The notes: generated by a model not told the origin, from the letters alone. A DNA stretch of 64,000 nt from Streptomyces sp. NBC_01381 (GCF_026340305.1 NZ_JAPEPI010000001.1:2914001-2978000); one strand, 5' to 3'; numbered from the stretch's first letter, positions 26,217 to 35,439 are shown. Translations and numbers: made by a program.

Positions 26217-26304
26217 AACGGCTCCGGGCACCCCGGGGTGCGGAAAGTAGGGCGAGGCGGCAGAGCGGTCCCGGCAGCCCGCAGGGCCCCGTACCGTTTA
26301 AGGC

Positions 26305-27549
26305 GTGACGACTCTTGTGCGGGGCCGCTGTTGGGCCAAGGCGCATCCCTTGGCGGTGGACGGCGCCCTCGCGGCGGCGGTTCTCGTCTGCATGGTCATC
26401 GGGTCGCTCGTCGAGCCGTACCGGCACGACGGAGGACCCAGCTGGGGCACCCGCACCCCGGCCACCCTGAACGTGATCCTGATGGTCCTCGGCGCCGCCG
26501 CGCTGATCTTCCGCCGCCGCGACCCCTGGCTCGTACTCGCCGCGACCTGCGCCGTCTCCGTCATCGACCTCGTCACCGGCGAGTACCGCGGCGCCGTCGT
26601 CATGAGCGCGGTCGTCGCCCTCTACACCGTCGCCGCCACCACCAACCGCCCCACCACCTGGCGCATCGGCCTGATCACCATGACGGGCCTCACCGGAGTG
26701 GCGATGGTCGCGGGCCCCCTGCCCTGGTACGCCCAGGAGAACCTCGGCATCTTCGCCTGGACCGGCATGGCCTCCGCCGCGGGCGACGCTGTCCGCAGCC
26801 GCCGTGCCTTCGTCGACGCCATAAGGGAGCGCGCCGAGCGGGCGGAACGGACCCGGGAGGAAGAGGCCCGGCGGCGCGTCGCCGAGGAGCGCCTGCGCAT
26901 CGCCCGAGATCTGCACGATGTCGTCGCGCATCACATCGCCCTGGTCAATGTGCAGGCCGGGGTCGCGGCCCATGTCATGGACAAGCGGCCGGACCAGGCG
27001 AAGGAAGCCCTCTCCCACGTGCGCGACGCCAGCCGCTCCGCGCTCAACGAACTGCGCGCCACCGTCGGCCTGTTGCGCCAGTCCGGCGACCCCGAGGCCC
27101 CCACCGAACCGGCCCCCGGCCTCGCCCACCTCGACGACCTCGTCGACACCTTCCGGCACGCGGGACTCCCCGTGGAGGTGACCCGCGGCGACGCGGCCAC
27201 GGAGCTGCCGGCCGGAGCCGACCTGGCCGCCTACCGCATCATCCAGGAGGCCCTCACCAACGTACAGAAGCACGCGGGCACGGGCGCCAAGGCCGAGGTC
27301 AGCGTCGTCCGCGTAGGACCGAACATCGAGGTCACCATTCTCGACGACGGCCCGGGAGAGAGCGCCGAGCCCCAGGACGACGAGAACAACGGCGGTGGGC
27401 ACGGGCTGATCGGCATGCGTGAACGCGTCAGCGCGCTCAGCGGCCGCTGTACCGCGGGCCCCCGCTACGGCGGCGGTTTCCGCGTCCATGCGATCCTGCC
27501 CGTCACGGCAAAGCCGGTCAGCCCGGCAGAGGGAGGGACCACCGCGTGA
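26305..27549 (+). CDS. NarL-type sensor histidine kinase
   Basis: This 414-aa membrane sensor has about four to five hydrophobic helices (20-160) and no obvious extracytoplasmic domain. A HisKA_3 dimerisation domain follows with the phospho-acceptor His204 in RDLHDVVAHH, then an HATPase_c domain (EALTNVQKHAG, LDDGPGE, GHGLIGMRERV). A four-base GTGA overlap links it to the response regulator. The GTG start has a -10-like TACCGT 7 bases upstream and no clear ribosome site, consistent with a leaderless transcript. The signal is unknown. Confidence 0.92.
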   Translation: MTTLVRGRCWAKAHPLAVDGALAAAVLVCMVIGSLVEPYRHDGGPSWGTRTPATLNVILMVLGAAALIFRRRDPWLVLAATCAVSVIDLVTGEYRGAVVMSAVVALYTVAATTNRPTTWRIGLITMTGLTGVAMVAGPLPWYAQENLGIFAWTGMASAAGDAVRSRRAFVDAIRERAERAERTREEEARRRVAEERLRIARDLHDVVAHHIALVNVQAGVAAHVMDKRPDQAKEALSHVRDASRSALNELRATVGLLRQSGDPEAPTEPAPGLAHLDDLVDTFRHAGLPVEVTRGDAATELPAGADLAAYRIIQEALTNVQKHAGTGAKAEVSVVRVGPNIEVTILDDGPGESAEPQDDENNGGGHGLIGMRERVSALSGRCTAGPRYGGGFRVHAILPVTAKPVSPAEGGTTA

Positions 27550-28232
27550 CGATCCGGGTGCTGCTCGCCGACGACCAGGCACTGCTGCGCAGCGCGTTCA
27601 AGGTGCTTGTGAACTCCGAGCCCGACATGGAGGTCGTCGCCGAGGCGTCGGACGGCGCGGAGGCCGTCGAGCTCGCCAAGGCGCGGGCCGCCGACGTGGT
27701 CCTGATGGACATCCGGATGCCCGGCACGGACGGTCTCGCCGCCACCCGGCTGATCAGCGCCGACCCCGATCTCTCCCACGTACGCGTGGTGATGCTGACG
27801 ACCTTCGAGGTCGATGAGTATGTAGTGCAGTCGCTGCGCGCGGGGGCCTCCGGATTCCTCGGCAAGGGGGCCGAGCCGGACGAGCTGCTCGGCGCGATCC
27901 GCATCGCGGCGGCCGGCGACGCGCTGCTCTCCCCGGCGGCGACCAAGGGCCTGATCGCCAAGTTCCTCGCGCAGGGCGACGGTTCGGACGGTGACGGCGT
28001 CGGCGGCACGCGCGGCGAGCGGCTCGACGCGCTCACCGGGCGCGAGCGCGAGGTCCTCGTCCAGGTCGCCGGCGGGCACTCGAACGACGAGATCGCCGAG
28101 CGGCTCGAAGTCAGCCCGCTCACCGTGAAGACCCATGTGAACCGCGCGATGGCGAAGCTCGGCGCCCGTGACCGGGCACAACTCGTCGTCATTGCCTACG
28201 AATCGGGCCTGGTACGTCCAAGGGTGGAGTGA
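27546..28232 (+). CDS. NarL/LuxR-family response regulator
   Basis: This 228-aa partner of the preceding kinase has a receiver domain (3-120) with phospho-acceptor Asp55 in LMDIRMPG, a Thr in MLTTFEVDEY and the conserved Lys in FLGKGAEP. The C-terminal LuxR HTH (about 160-215) contains LTGREREVLVQVAGG and SPLTVKTHVNRAMAKL. Its GTG overlaps the kinase stop. The RND exporter gene lies 162 bp downstream on the same strand, so it is a candidate target; this is inferred from position. Confidence 0.93.
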   Translation: MTIRVLLADDQALLRSAFKVLVNSEPDMEVVAEASDGAEAVELAKARAADVVLMDIRMPGTDGLAATRLISADPDLSHVRVVMLTTFEVDEYVVQSLRAGASGFLGKGAEPDELLGAIRIAAAGDALLSPAATKGLIAKFLAQGDGSDGDGVGGTRGERLDALTGREREVLVQVAGGHSNDEIAERLEVSPLTVKTHVNRAMAKLGARDRAQLVVIAYESGLVRPRVE

Positions 28233-28246
28233 GCCGGGGCGCTGTG

Positions 28247-28262
28247 TACTGCGCCCGCAGTA
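28247..28262. promoter_or_regulatory. Inverted repeat upstream of the RND exporter gene
   Basis: TACTGCG and CGCAGTA are exact inverted halves separated by CC. A related half-site sequence GCGCAGTACGC recurs at 28367-28377, close to the exporter start codon at 28395. The pair could be an operator; the binding protein is unknown. Confidence 0.4.
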
Positions 28263-28394
28263 TGCGCCGCATAAGAACGGGACCCGGGAGTGACGGCTCC
28301 CGCTCTGGACATGGCAGATCGTGTAGGGGGCACCGGTCGGGCATCGGCCTGTCGGTGCCCGTTCCTGCGCAGTACGCCACAGAGAGAGACCACC

Positions 28395-31300
28395 ATGTCC
28401 TGGCTGTCCCGATTCAGCCTGGCCCAACGGGCCCTGATCGGGCTGATATCGATCGTCGCGCTCGTCTTCGGCGCCATCGCGATCCCTCAGCTCAAGCAGC
28501 AGTTGCTGCCCTCCATCGAACTTCCGATGGTGTCCGTCCTGGCCCCGTACCAGGGCGCGTCCCCCGATGTGGTCGAAAAGCAGGTCGTCGAACCGCTCGA
28601 GTCCTCCATCGACGCGGTCGACGGGATCACCGGAATCACCTCCACGGCGAGCGAGGGCAACGCCGTGATCATGGCCCAGTTCGACTACGGCAACGGCTCC
28701 AAGCAGCTCGTCGCCGATGTCCAGCAGGCCGTGAACCGCGCCGGGGCCGAACTCCCCGACGACGTCGACCCGCAGGTCATCGCCGGTTCCACGGATGACA
28801 TCCCGACCGTGGTCCTCTCCGTCACCTCCGACAAGGACCAGCAGGCGCTCTCCGACCAGCTCGACCGCACCGTCGTCCCCGCCATGGAGGACATCGACGG
28901 CGTCGGCCAGGTCACCGTCGACGGCGTGCGCGACCTCCAGGTCGACGTCACCCCCGACGACAAGAAGCTGGCCAAGGCGGGCCTGACCCCGGCCGCGCTC
29001 GGCCAGGCGCTCCAGGCGGGCGGCGCCACGCTCCCCGCGGGCTCCTTCGACGAGGACGGCAAGAACCGCACCGTCCAGGTCGGCGGCGGCTTCACCTCCC
29101 TGAAGCAGATCCAGGACCTGATGGTCACCCCCGAGGCCAAGCCCGGGGAGCGCCCCGGCAAGCCGGTCCGCCTCGGCGACCTCGCCACGGTCAAGCAGCA
29201 GCCGGCCGACGCCACGTCCATCACCCGCACCAACGGCAGGCCAAGCCTCGCCGTCGCGATCACCATGGACCAGGACGGCAGCGCCGTCGCCATCTCCGAC
29301 GCGGTCAAGGACAAGCTGCCCGACCTCCGCAAGGACCTCGGCGCCGGCTCCGACCTGACCGTGGCGAGCGACCAGGGCCCGGCCGTCTCCAAGTCCATCG
29401 ACGGTCTCACCACCGAGGGCGCGCTAGGCCTGGTCTTCGCGGTCATCGTCATCCTGGTCTTCCTGGCGTCGATCCGCTCGACGCTGGTCACCGCGGTCTC
29501 CATCCCGCTCTCGGTCGTCCTCGCCCTGATCGTGCTGTGGACCCGCGACCTCTCCCTCAACATGCTCACGCTCGGCGCGCTGACCATCGCGATCGGCCGC
29601 GTCGTCGACGACTCGATCGTGGTCCTGGAGAACATCAAGCGCCATCTCGGATACGGCGAGGAGCGCGAGGCCGCGATCATCAAGGCGGTCAAGGAGGTCG
29701 CGGGCGCCGTGACGTCCTCGACCCTGACGACCGTCGCGGTGTTCCTCCCCATCGGCCTGGTCGGCGGCATGGTGGGCGAGCTCTTCGGCTCGTTCTCGCT
29801 GACGGTGACCGCGGCGCTCCTGGCGTCCCTGCTCGTCTCGCTGACCGTCGTACCGGTCCTCTCGTACTGGTTCCTGCGCGCCCCCAAGGACGTGCGCGGC
29901 GCCGACCCGGAGGAGGCCCGCCGCAAGGCCGAGGAGAAGGAGGCGAAGAGCAGGCTCCAGCGCATCTACGTCCCCGTCCTGCGGTTCGCGACCCGTCGCC
30001 GCTTCACCAGCCTCGCCATCGCGATCGTGATCCTCGTCGGTACGTTCGGCATGGCGCCGCTCCTGAAGACCAACTTCTTCGACCAGGGCGAGCAGGAAGT
30101 CCTGACGATCAAGCAGGAGCTGAAGCCGGGCACCAGCCTGGCCGCGTCCAATGCCTCGGCCAAGAAGGTCGAGAAGATGCTGGACGGCCTCGACGAGATC
30201 AAGGACTACCAGGTCACCGTCGGCTCGTCCGGTTTCATGGCGGCCTTCGGCGGCTCCACGGACACCAACCAGGCCTCGTACACCCTGACGCTCAAGGACA
30301 AGTCCTCGTACGACAAGACGCAGGACCTGGTCGAGGAGGAGCTCGGCAAGCTCTCCGGCATCGGCCAGACGTCCATCGCGGCCGGTGACGGCTTCGGCAG
30401 CCAGGACCTGAGCGTCGTCGTCAAGGCCGCCGACGCGGGCGTGCTGCGCAAGGCGTCCGACGAGGTGCGCGCCGAGGTTGCGAAGATCGACGACGTCATG
30501 GACGTCCAGAGCGACCTCTCGCAGAGCATCCCGCGCATCTCGGTCAAGGCCAACTCCAAGGCGGCGGCGGCCGGTTTCAACGACACCACCCTCGGCCAGG
30601 CCGTCGCCCAGGCGGTCCGCGGTACGCAGAGCGGCAAGGCGATCCTGGACGACACCGAGCGCGACGTGGTGGTGAAGTCGGCGAAGCCGGCGAAGACCCT
30701 CGCCGAGCTGCGGGGGCTGAACCTCGGCACTGGCGTCAGGCTTGGTGACATCGCCTCCGTCAAGCTGGTCGACGGACCGGTCTCGATGACCCGCATCGAC
30801 GGCGCGCGCGCCGCGACGATCACGGCGAAGCCGACCGGTGAGAACACCGGCGCGGTCAGCGCGGACCTCACCAAGAAGCTCGACGCGCTACAGCTGCCGG
30901 ACGGTGCCACGGCGTCCATCGGCGGTGTCTCCGAGGACCAGGACGAGGCGTTCGCCTCGCTGGGGCTCGCGATGCTCGCCGCGATCGCGATCGTCTTCAT
31001 GCTGCTGGTGGCGACCTTCCGGTCCCTTGCCCAGCCGCTGATCCTGCTGGTCTCGATCCCGTTCGCGGCCACGGGCGCGATCGGTCTGCTGATCGCCACG
31101 GACACCCCGATGGGCGTCCCGGCGATGATCGGCATGCTGATGCTCATCGGCATCGTGGTCACCAACGCGATCGTCCTGATCGACCTGATCAACCAGTACC
31201 GCAAGCAGGGGCACGGCGTCGTCGAGGCGGTCATCGAAGGCGGCCGCCACCGGCTCCGCCCGATCCTCATGACGGCCCTGGCGACGATCTTCGCTCTCCT

Positions 31301-31544
31301 CCCCATGGCCCTGGGCATCACGGGCGAGGGCGGCTTCATCGCCCAGCCGCTCGCGGTGGTGGTGATCGGCGGCCTGATCACCTCGACCCTCCTCACCCTC
31401 CTCCTCGTCCCGACGCTGTACGCGATGCTGGAGCTCCGCAAGGAGCGAAGGCGCGCGAAGCGCGAGGCGAAGCGGGCGAAGAAGGCGGGCGTCCCGCCTC
31501 AGGCCGCCCCCGATGCGGGCGACCCGGAACCGGCTCAGGTGTAG
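28395..31544 (+). CDS. RND-family efflux permease (HAE1/SwrC-like)
   Basis: This is a 1049-aa proton-driven exporter with twelve membrane helices and two large extracytoplasmic loops in the order of the AcrB/SwrC family. The N-terminal helix is followed by loop 1 (about 35-335), helices 2-6 with the proton-relay aspartates in GRVVDDSIVVLENIKRH, loop 2 (about 540-840) and helices 8-12. No adaptor or outer-membrane partner gene is nearby, as expected in a Gram-positive. The ATG at 28395 is favoured over a longer low-complexity reading to 28290. Substrate is unknown. Confidence 0.93.
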   Translation: MSWLSRFSLAQRALIGLISIVALVFGAIAIPQLKQQLLPSIELPMVSVLAPYQGASPDVVEKQVVEPLESSIDAVDGITGITSTASEGNAVIMAQFDYGNGSKQLVADVQQAVNRAGAELPDDVDPQVIAGSTDDIPTVVLSVTSDKDQQALSDQLDRTVVPAMEDIDGVGQVTVDGVRDLQVDVTPDDKKLAKAGLTPAALGQALQAGGATLPAGSFDEDGKNRTVQVGGGFTSLKQIQDLMVTPEAKPGERPGKPVRLGDLATVKQQPADATSITRTNGRPSLAVAITMDQDGSAVAISDAVKDKLPDLRKDLGAGSDLTVASDQGPAVSKSIDGLTTEGALGLVFAVIVILVFLASIRSTLVTAVSIPLSVVLALIVLWTRDLSLNMLTLGALTIAIGRVVDDSIVVLENIKRHLGYGEEREAAIIKAVKEVAGAVTSSTLTTVAVFLPIGLVGGMVGELFGSFSLTVTAALLASLLVSLTVVPVLSYWFLRAPKDVRGADPEEARRKAEEKEAKSRLQRIYVPVLRFATRRRFTSLAIAIVILVGTFGMAPLLKTNFFDQGEQEVLTIKQELKPGTSLAASNASAKKVEKMLDGLDEIKDYQVTVGSSGFMAAFGGSTDTNQASYTLTLKDKSSYDKTQDLVEEELGKLSGIGQTSIAAGDGFGSQDLSVVVKAADAGVLRKASDEVRAEVAKIDDVMDVQSDLSQSIPRISVKANSKAAAAGFNDTTLGQAVAQAVRGTQSGKAILDDTERDVVVKSAKPAKTLAELRGLNLGTGVRLGDIASVKLVDGPVSMTRIDGARAATITAKPTGENTGAVSADLTKKLDALQLPDGATASIGGVSEDQDEAFASLGLAMLAAIAIVFMLLVATFRSLAQPLILLVSIPFAATGAIGLLIATDTPMGVPAMIGMLMLIGIVVTNAIVLIDLINQYRKQGHGVVEAVIEGGRHRLRPILMTALATIFALLPMALGITGEGGFIAQPLAVVVIGGLITSTLLTLLLVPTLYAMLELRKERRRAKREAKRAKKAGVPPQAAPDAGDPEPAQV

Positions 31545-31548
31545 TTCT

Positions 31549-31605
31549 CTGCCTGCGGGCCGGTAGGGGCTGATCGCGCAGTTCCCCGTGCCCCTTACGG
31601 GGCAC
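31549..31605. repeat. Dispersed repeat family C, inverted copy
   Basis: This stretch (GGGGCTGATCGCGCAGTTCC and CCCCGTGCCCCTTACGGGGC) is the common Streptomyces intergenic repeat. In reverse complement it shares the CGCGAYCAGCCCC and CCGGCCCGCAG ends with the copy at 53656-53720. Confidence 0.65.
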
Positions 31606-31620
31606 GATCCCGCCCGCCCC

Positions 31621-31667
31621 GCGTTGTGGGCAGGCGTTCCGCACGGCGGAACGGGTGGGCACAACGC
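31621..31667. terminator. Hairpin (repeat family B) between RND and MFS exporter genes
   Basis: GCGTTGTG (31621) pairs with CACAACGC (31660-31667), and CGTTCCGC pairs with GCGGAACG, with an internal loop between. It sits between convergent stop codons and contains the family B core also seen at 14591-14608. Confidence 0.65.
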
Positions 31668-31685
31668 ACCACTGCCGGACCAGCG

Positions 31686-32906
31686 CTAACCAAGGCGTCC
31701 AGCACCACTAACGACGGGGTGCTCCTCAGACAGAGGAGCACCCCGTCCGCGTACGCCCACTGCAAGTGCCAGCACCGCAGCCCCGCTGCACAGCGTCATC
31801 CCCACAAACAGCGGCACCGCAGTGGAATCCCCGCCGAGCCCCACCAGCGGCGCGACCACCGCACCCAGCGCGCTCTGGGCGGTCCCGAGAAGGGCGGACC
31901 CCACCCCGGAGGCGTAAGGCACACGCGCCAGAGCAAGCGCCGCCGCGTTGGCCACGACGAGCCCCAGCCCGCCGCACACCACCGCCAGCAGCCCCAGGCA
32001 CACCAAGGTCGTCAGAAGCCCGGCCACCGTCAGCACCAGCAGCACGGCAGACCCGCCGAGCATCGCCAACAACCCACCCCGCAGCAGCACTTCGGGAGCG
32101 ACCCGCCCCACAAGGCGGGCCCCCACCGCACTGGAGACCGTCGCGACCACGGCCCCGCCCGAGAAGGCGACGGACGACGCCCCGACCCCCATCCCCAGCA
32201 CGTTCTGCAGCAGGAACGGCGACCCGGCGATGTAGCAGAACAGCATCCCGAACCCGAAGGTGAAGGCGAGCGTGTAGCCCACGTACGCCCGATCGCCCAC
32301 GACCTCGCGGACCGAAGCCGCCACCTCCCGCATCCCGCCCTCGTGCCGCCGCTCCTTCGGCAGGCTCTCCGGTACGCCGACCACCACCGCAAGCGTCACG
32401 AGCAGCGACACCCCGGCGAGCACCCAGAACACGCTCCGCCACCCCGCGGCCCCGATCACCGCGCCGCCGGCCAGCGGGGCGATGATCGGCGCGATCCCGG
32501 CCAGCGTCATGAGCACCCCGAACAGCCGTGCCGCGGCGGCCCCTTGGACCCGGTCGGCGACGACGGCCCGGCTGATCACGACCCCCGCCGCCCCGCTGAA
32601 CCCGGTCACGAACCGCAGCGCGACCAGCCACCCCAGCGAGGGTGCGACGGCACACAGCGCGGTCCCCACGGTGCACACGGCCGCGCCCGCGAGCAGCGGC
32701 GCCCGCCGGCCGTGGCGGTCGGAGAGGGGCCCGAAGACGAGATGCCCGAGCGTCATCCCGACCAGGAACGCGGTCAGCGTGAGCTGCACCCCGGAGGCGT
32801 CGGTGTGCAGTTCCTCGGCCATCCGCGGAAAGGCAGGTAGATACATGTCGGTTGACAGCGGACCTATGAACGAGAGCAGCGCGAGCGCGGCGGTGAGCAA
32901 GGGCAT
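31686..32906 (-). CDS. Bcr/CflA-family MFS drug exporter
   Basis: This is a 406-aa, twelve-helix major facilitator transporter. The first helix ends with STDMYLPAFP, the signature of the Bcr/CflA drug-efflux group, and loop 2-3 contains GPLSDRHGRR. It is divergent from a MarR-type regulator gene across a short A/T-rich gap with a palindrome, a typical arrangement in which the regulator represses the exporter. Substrate is not predictable. Confidence 0.93.
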   Translation of the reverse strand: MPLLTAALALLSFIGPLSTDMYLPAFPRMAEELHTDASGVQLTLTAFLVGMTLGHLVFGPLSDRHGRRAPLLAGAAVCTVGTALCAVAPSLGWLVALRFVTGFSGAAGVVISRAVVADRVQGAAAARLFGVLMTLAGIAPIIAPLAGGAVIGAAGWRSVFWVLAGVSLLVTLAVVVGVPESLPKERRHEGGMREVAASVREVVGDRAYVGYTLAFTFGFGMLFCYIAGSPFLLQNVLGMGVGASSVAFSGGAVVATVSSAVGARLVGRVAPEVLLRGGLLAMLGGSAVLLVLTVAGLLTTLVCLGLLAVVCGGLGLVVANAAALALARVPYASGVGSALLGTAQSALGAVVAPLVGLGGDSTAVPLFVGMTLCSGAAVLALAVGVRGRGAPLSEEHPVVSGAGRLG

Positions 32907-32933
32907 GGCTGAGAGACCCCCGGGGCGAGTTAG

Positions 32934-32949
32934 AGATAGTTATATATCT
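32934..32949. promoter_or_regulatory. A/T-rich palindrome between divergent MFS and marR genes
   Basis: AGATA and TATCT are inverted around GTTATA, inside the most A/T-rich stretch of the gap (32929-32954). It lies 23 bases upstream of the marR start and 27 bases from the exporter start, so it fits a MarR operator for both promoters. Confidence 0.5.
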
Positions 32950-32972
32950 ATAGGTGACGCTAGCATGGGAGT

Positions 32973-33479
32973 GTGACCGAGCAGAGGAACGCGCAGCGGA
33001 ACGTGAAGGACGACGAGGCCGACCGCAGGCTGATCCAGCACGCCAGGGAGCTGACCCCCGCGCTGTACGCGCTCTCACGGGTCCTGCGCTTCCAGGGCAT
33101 GGAGGAGGCGGGGCTGTGGCGACTGCCGCCGTCGGAGCTGGAGTTGATGCGCTACGTCCACGCGGAACCGGGCGTGACGGTGAGCGTCCTGGCCCGCGAA
33201 CTGGGCCTGCACGCCAGCAATGTGAGCGCCACGGTCCGGGGTCTTGTCAACCAAGGACTGCTTGAGCGCGAGAAGGACCCGAACGACGGCCGGGTGGTGC
33301 GCCTGAAGCCGACCCTCAAGGCGGAGCAGGGCATGGCCCTGATCGAGAACGCCTGGGCGGAGATCTTCGCCGACGCGCTCGCCACGCTCTCCGGCGAGCA
33401 GCGGGCGGCGCTTGTCGCGTCCGTGCCGGCCCTGGGGGCGCTGGGTGCGGCGCTGAAGGAGCGGCGCAGGACGACGTAG
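32973..33479 (+). CDS. MarR-family transcriptional regulator
   Basis: This 168-aa winged-helix regulator has its HTH at about 57-115 (PSELELMRYVHAEPGV, LGLHASNVSATVRGLVNQGLLER) with the family wing DPNDGRVVRLKPT. The GTG at 32973 is the first start after the putative operator. Divergence from the Bcr/CflA exporter suggests it represses that gene in response to a small toxic ligand; this is inferred. A bidirectional terminator follows. Confidence 0.92.
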   Translation: MTEQRNAQRNVKDDEADRRLIQHARELTPALYALSRVLRFQGMEEAGLWRLPPSELELMRYVHAEPGVTVSVLARELGLHASNVSATVRGLVNQGLLEREKDPNDGRVVRLKPTLKAEQGMALIENAWAEIFADALATLSGEQRAALVASVPALGALGAALKERRRTT

Positions 33480-33493
33480 GAACCGTAGAACGC

Positions 33494-33529
33494 CGTAAGG
33501 GGCGCCCGCAATGGCGGACGCCCCTTACG
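33494..33529. terminator. Bidirectional terminator between marR and nadA
   Basis: CGTAAGGGGCG (33494-33504) pairs with CGCCCCTTACG (33519-33529), extended by CCGC/GCGG, around an AAT-G loop. It serves two convergent genes. Confidence 0.85.
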
Positions 33530-33547
33530 TACGAGAACAGGACAGGA

Positions 33548-34744
33548 CTACGGAAGCGCCAGCATCCGCTCCAGGGCCAGCTTCGCGAACTGCTCGGTCT
33601 CGCGGTCGACCTCGATCTGGTTGACGAGGTTCCCCTCGGCGAGCGACTCCAGCGCCCAGACCAGGTGCGGCAGGTCGATCCGGTTCATGGTCGAGCAGAA
33701 GCAGACCGTCTTGTCGAGGAAGACGATCTCCTTGTCCTCGGCGGCGAACCGGTTGGCCAGCCGGCGTACGAGGTTCAGCTCGGTCCCGATGGCCCACTTG
33801 GAGCCGGCGGGCGCCGCCTCCAGGGTCTTGATGATGTGCTCGGTCGAGCCGACGTAATCGGCCGCGGCCACGACCTCGTGCTTGCACTCCGGGTGCACCA
33901 GGACGTTCACACCGGGAATCCGCGCCCGCACGTCCTCGACCGACTCCAGCGAGAAGCGTCCGTGCACCGAGCAGTGCCCGCGCCAAAGGATCATCTTCGC
34001 GTCGCGCAGCTGCTCGACGGTCAGGCCGCCGTTCGGCTTGTGCGGGTTGTAGACCACGCAGTCGTCGAGCGAGAAGCCCATGTCGCGCACGGCGGTGTTC
34101 CGGCCCAGGTGCTGGTCGGGCAGGAACAGGACCTTCTCGCCCTGCTCGTAGGCCCACTCGAGCGCGCGCTTGGCATTGGACGACGTACAGATCGTGCCGC
34201 CGTGCTTGCCGGTGAAGGCCTTGATGTCGGCGGAGGAGTTCATGTACGAGACGGGCACGACCTGCTCGGCTATCCCGGCCTCGGTCAGCGCGTCCCAGCA
34301 CTCCGCGACCTGCTCGGCGGTGGCCATGTCGGCCATCGAGCAGCCCGCGGCCAGGTCGGGAAGCACGACCTTCTGGTCGTCGGTGGTCAGGATGTCCGCC
34401 GACTCGGCCATGAAGTGCACGCCGCAGAAGACGATGTACTCCGCCTCGGGCTTGGCGGCCGCGTCCTTGGCCAGCTTGAAGGAGTCGCCGGTGACATCCG
34501 CGAACTGGATGACCTCGTCGCGCTGGTAGTGGTGGCCGAGTACGAAGACCTTGTCCCCGAGCTTCTCCTTGGCGGCGCGGGCGCGCTCGACGAGGTCGGG
34601 GTCGGAGGGCGACGGCAGATCGCCGGGGCACTCCACACCGCGCTCGCTCTTGGGGTCGGCTTCGCGGCCGAGCAGCAGCAGGGCAAGCGGTGTGGGCTGA
34701 ACATCGAGGTCCACGAGGGCCACGCGGGACTGGGCGGTGGTCAC
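33548..34744 (-). CDS. nadA: Quinolinate synthase
   Basis: NadA is a [4Fe-4S] enzyme that condenses iminoaspartate with dihydroxyacetone phosphate to quinolinate in NAD synthesis. The 398-aa protein has the substrate motif LGHHYQRDEVIQFAD and cluster-ligand Cys candidates in FCGVHFMAES, TICTSSNAKR and VCFCSTMNR. The GTG at 34744 has AAAGG 9 bases upstream; an earlier GTG at 34753 would sit on the ribosome site. nadB/nadC are not adjacent. The Fe-S insertion gene erpA is divergent, which fits a shared need for cluster supply. Confidence 0.95.
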   Translation of the reverse strand: MTTAQSRVALVDLDVQPTPLALLLLGREADPKSERGVECPGDLPSPSDPDLVERARAAKEKLGDKVFVLGHHYQRDEVIQFADVTGDSFKLAKDAAAKPEAEYIVFCGVHFMAESADILTTDDQKVVLPDLAAGCSMADMATAEQVAECWDALTEAGIAEQVVPVSYMNSSADIKAFTGKHGGTICTSSNAKRALEWAYEQGEKVLFLPDQHLGRNTAVRDMGFSLDDCVVYNPHKPNGGLTVEQLRDAKMILWRGHCSVHGRFSLESVEDVRARIPGVNVLVHPECKHEVVAAADYVGSTEHIIKTLEAAPAGSKWAIGTELNLVRRLANRFAAEDKEIVFLDKTVCFCSTMNRIDLPHLVWALESLAEGNLVNQIEVDRETEQFAKLALERMLALP

Positions 34745-35007
34745 GACACGCACCCTTTCTCTTCTGCAGACGAGCCTTTTCGTCTAATTGACGTTATCTA
34801 TCATAACCGCTTCACGTCAGTTTGACGATGGCCATAGTGTCGATGTGACGCGTTCGCCTTTCACGGGCCGGTGCTCCGGGGGATGTCATGTGCGAGCATG
34901 AAGGGACAGACAGCCGAGAGACACAGCACTCGGCCCGGAATGAATCCGCGGCCCCGACGGTTGCACCTGTCGGCAAGCAGTCTCCGTACAACCCGGGAGA
35001 GAAGCAG

Positions 35008-35364
35008 ATGTCCGTATCGGACGAGACCACCACCGTGAGCGACGGCATCCTCCTGTCCGACGCCGCCGCGGCCAAGGTCAAGGGCCTTCTTGAGCAGGAG
35101 GGCCGGGACGACCTGGCGCTGCGCGTCGCCGTTCAGCCCGGTGGCTGCTCCGGCCTGCGCTACCAGCTGTTCTTCGACGAGCGCACGCTCGACGGCGACG
35201 TCGTCAAGGACTTCGACGGCGTGAAGGTCGTGACCGACCGGATGAGCGCTCCTTACCTGGGCGGCGCCTCCATCGACTTCGTCGACACCATCGAGAAGCA
35301 GGGCTTCACGATCGACAACCCGAACGCCACCGGCTCCTGCGCCTGCGGCGACTCCTTCAGCTAA
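35008..35364 (+). CDS. erpA: Iron-sulfur cluster insertion protein (A-type carrier)
   Basis: This 118-aa A-type Fe-S carrier of the HesB/IscA/ErpA family delivers clusters to target enzymes. The three conserved cysteines are in QPGGCSGLRY and SCACGDSF. The ATG at 35008 lies after GGGAGAGAAGCAG. It is divergent from nadA across a gap of about 260 bases that is A/T-richer than the surroundings near 34780-34830 and probably holds both promoters. A strong terminator follows. Confidence 0.94.
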   Translation: MSVSDETTTVSDGILLSDAAAAKVKGLLEQEGRDDLALRVAVQPGGCSGLRYQLFFDERTLDGDVVKDFDGVKVVTDRMSAPYLGGASIDFVDTIEKQGFTIDNPNATGSCACGDSFS

Positions 35365-35401
35365 ATCCGTACGCCGGGCCGTTCTTTCTGGTCCCGTACG
35401 C

Positions 35402-35439
35402 CGAAGGCGGCCCCCCGAGAACTCGGGGGGCCGCCTTCG
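35402..35439. terminator. Strong bidirectional terminator after erpA
   Basis: Perfect 18-bp arms start CGAAGGCGG and end CCGCCTTCG around an AA loop, between the convergent erpA and the 503-aa secreted-protein gene. Confidence 0.93.

Larger units (their letters stand above)
25439..26304. other. 866-bp gene-free region filled by a repeat array
   Basis: No credible gene is seen. Reading frames in this region do not show the G/C-third-position pattern and encode only repetitive peptides. About 730 bases (25481-26216) consist of the tandem array described separately. The last 90 bases hold a likely histidine kinase promoter, including TACCGT (26292-26297) 7 bases before the GTG at 26305. Confidence 0.8.
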
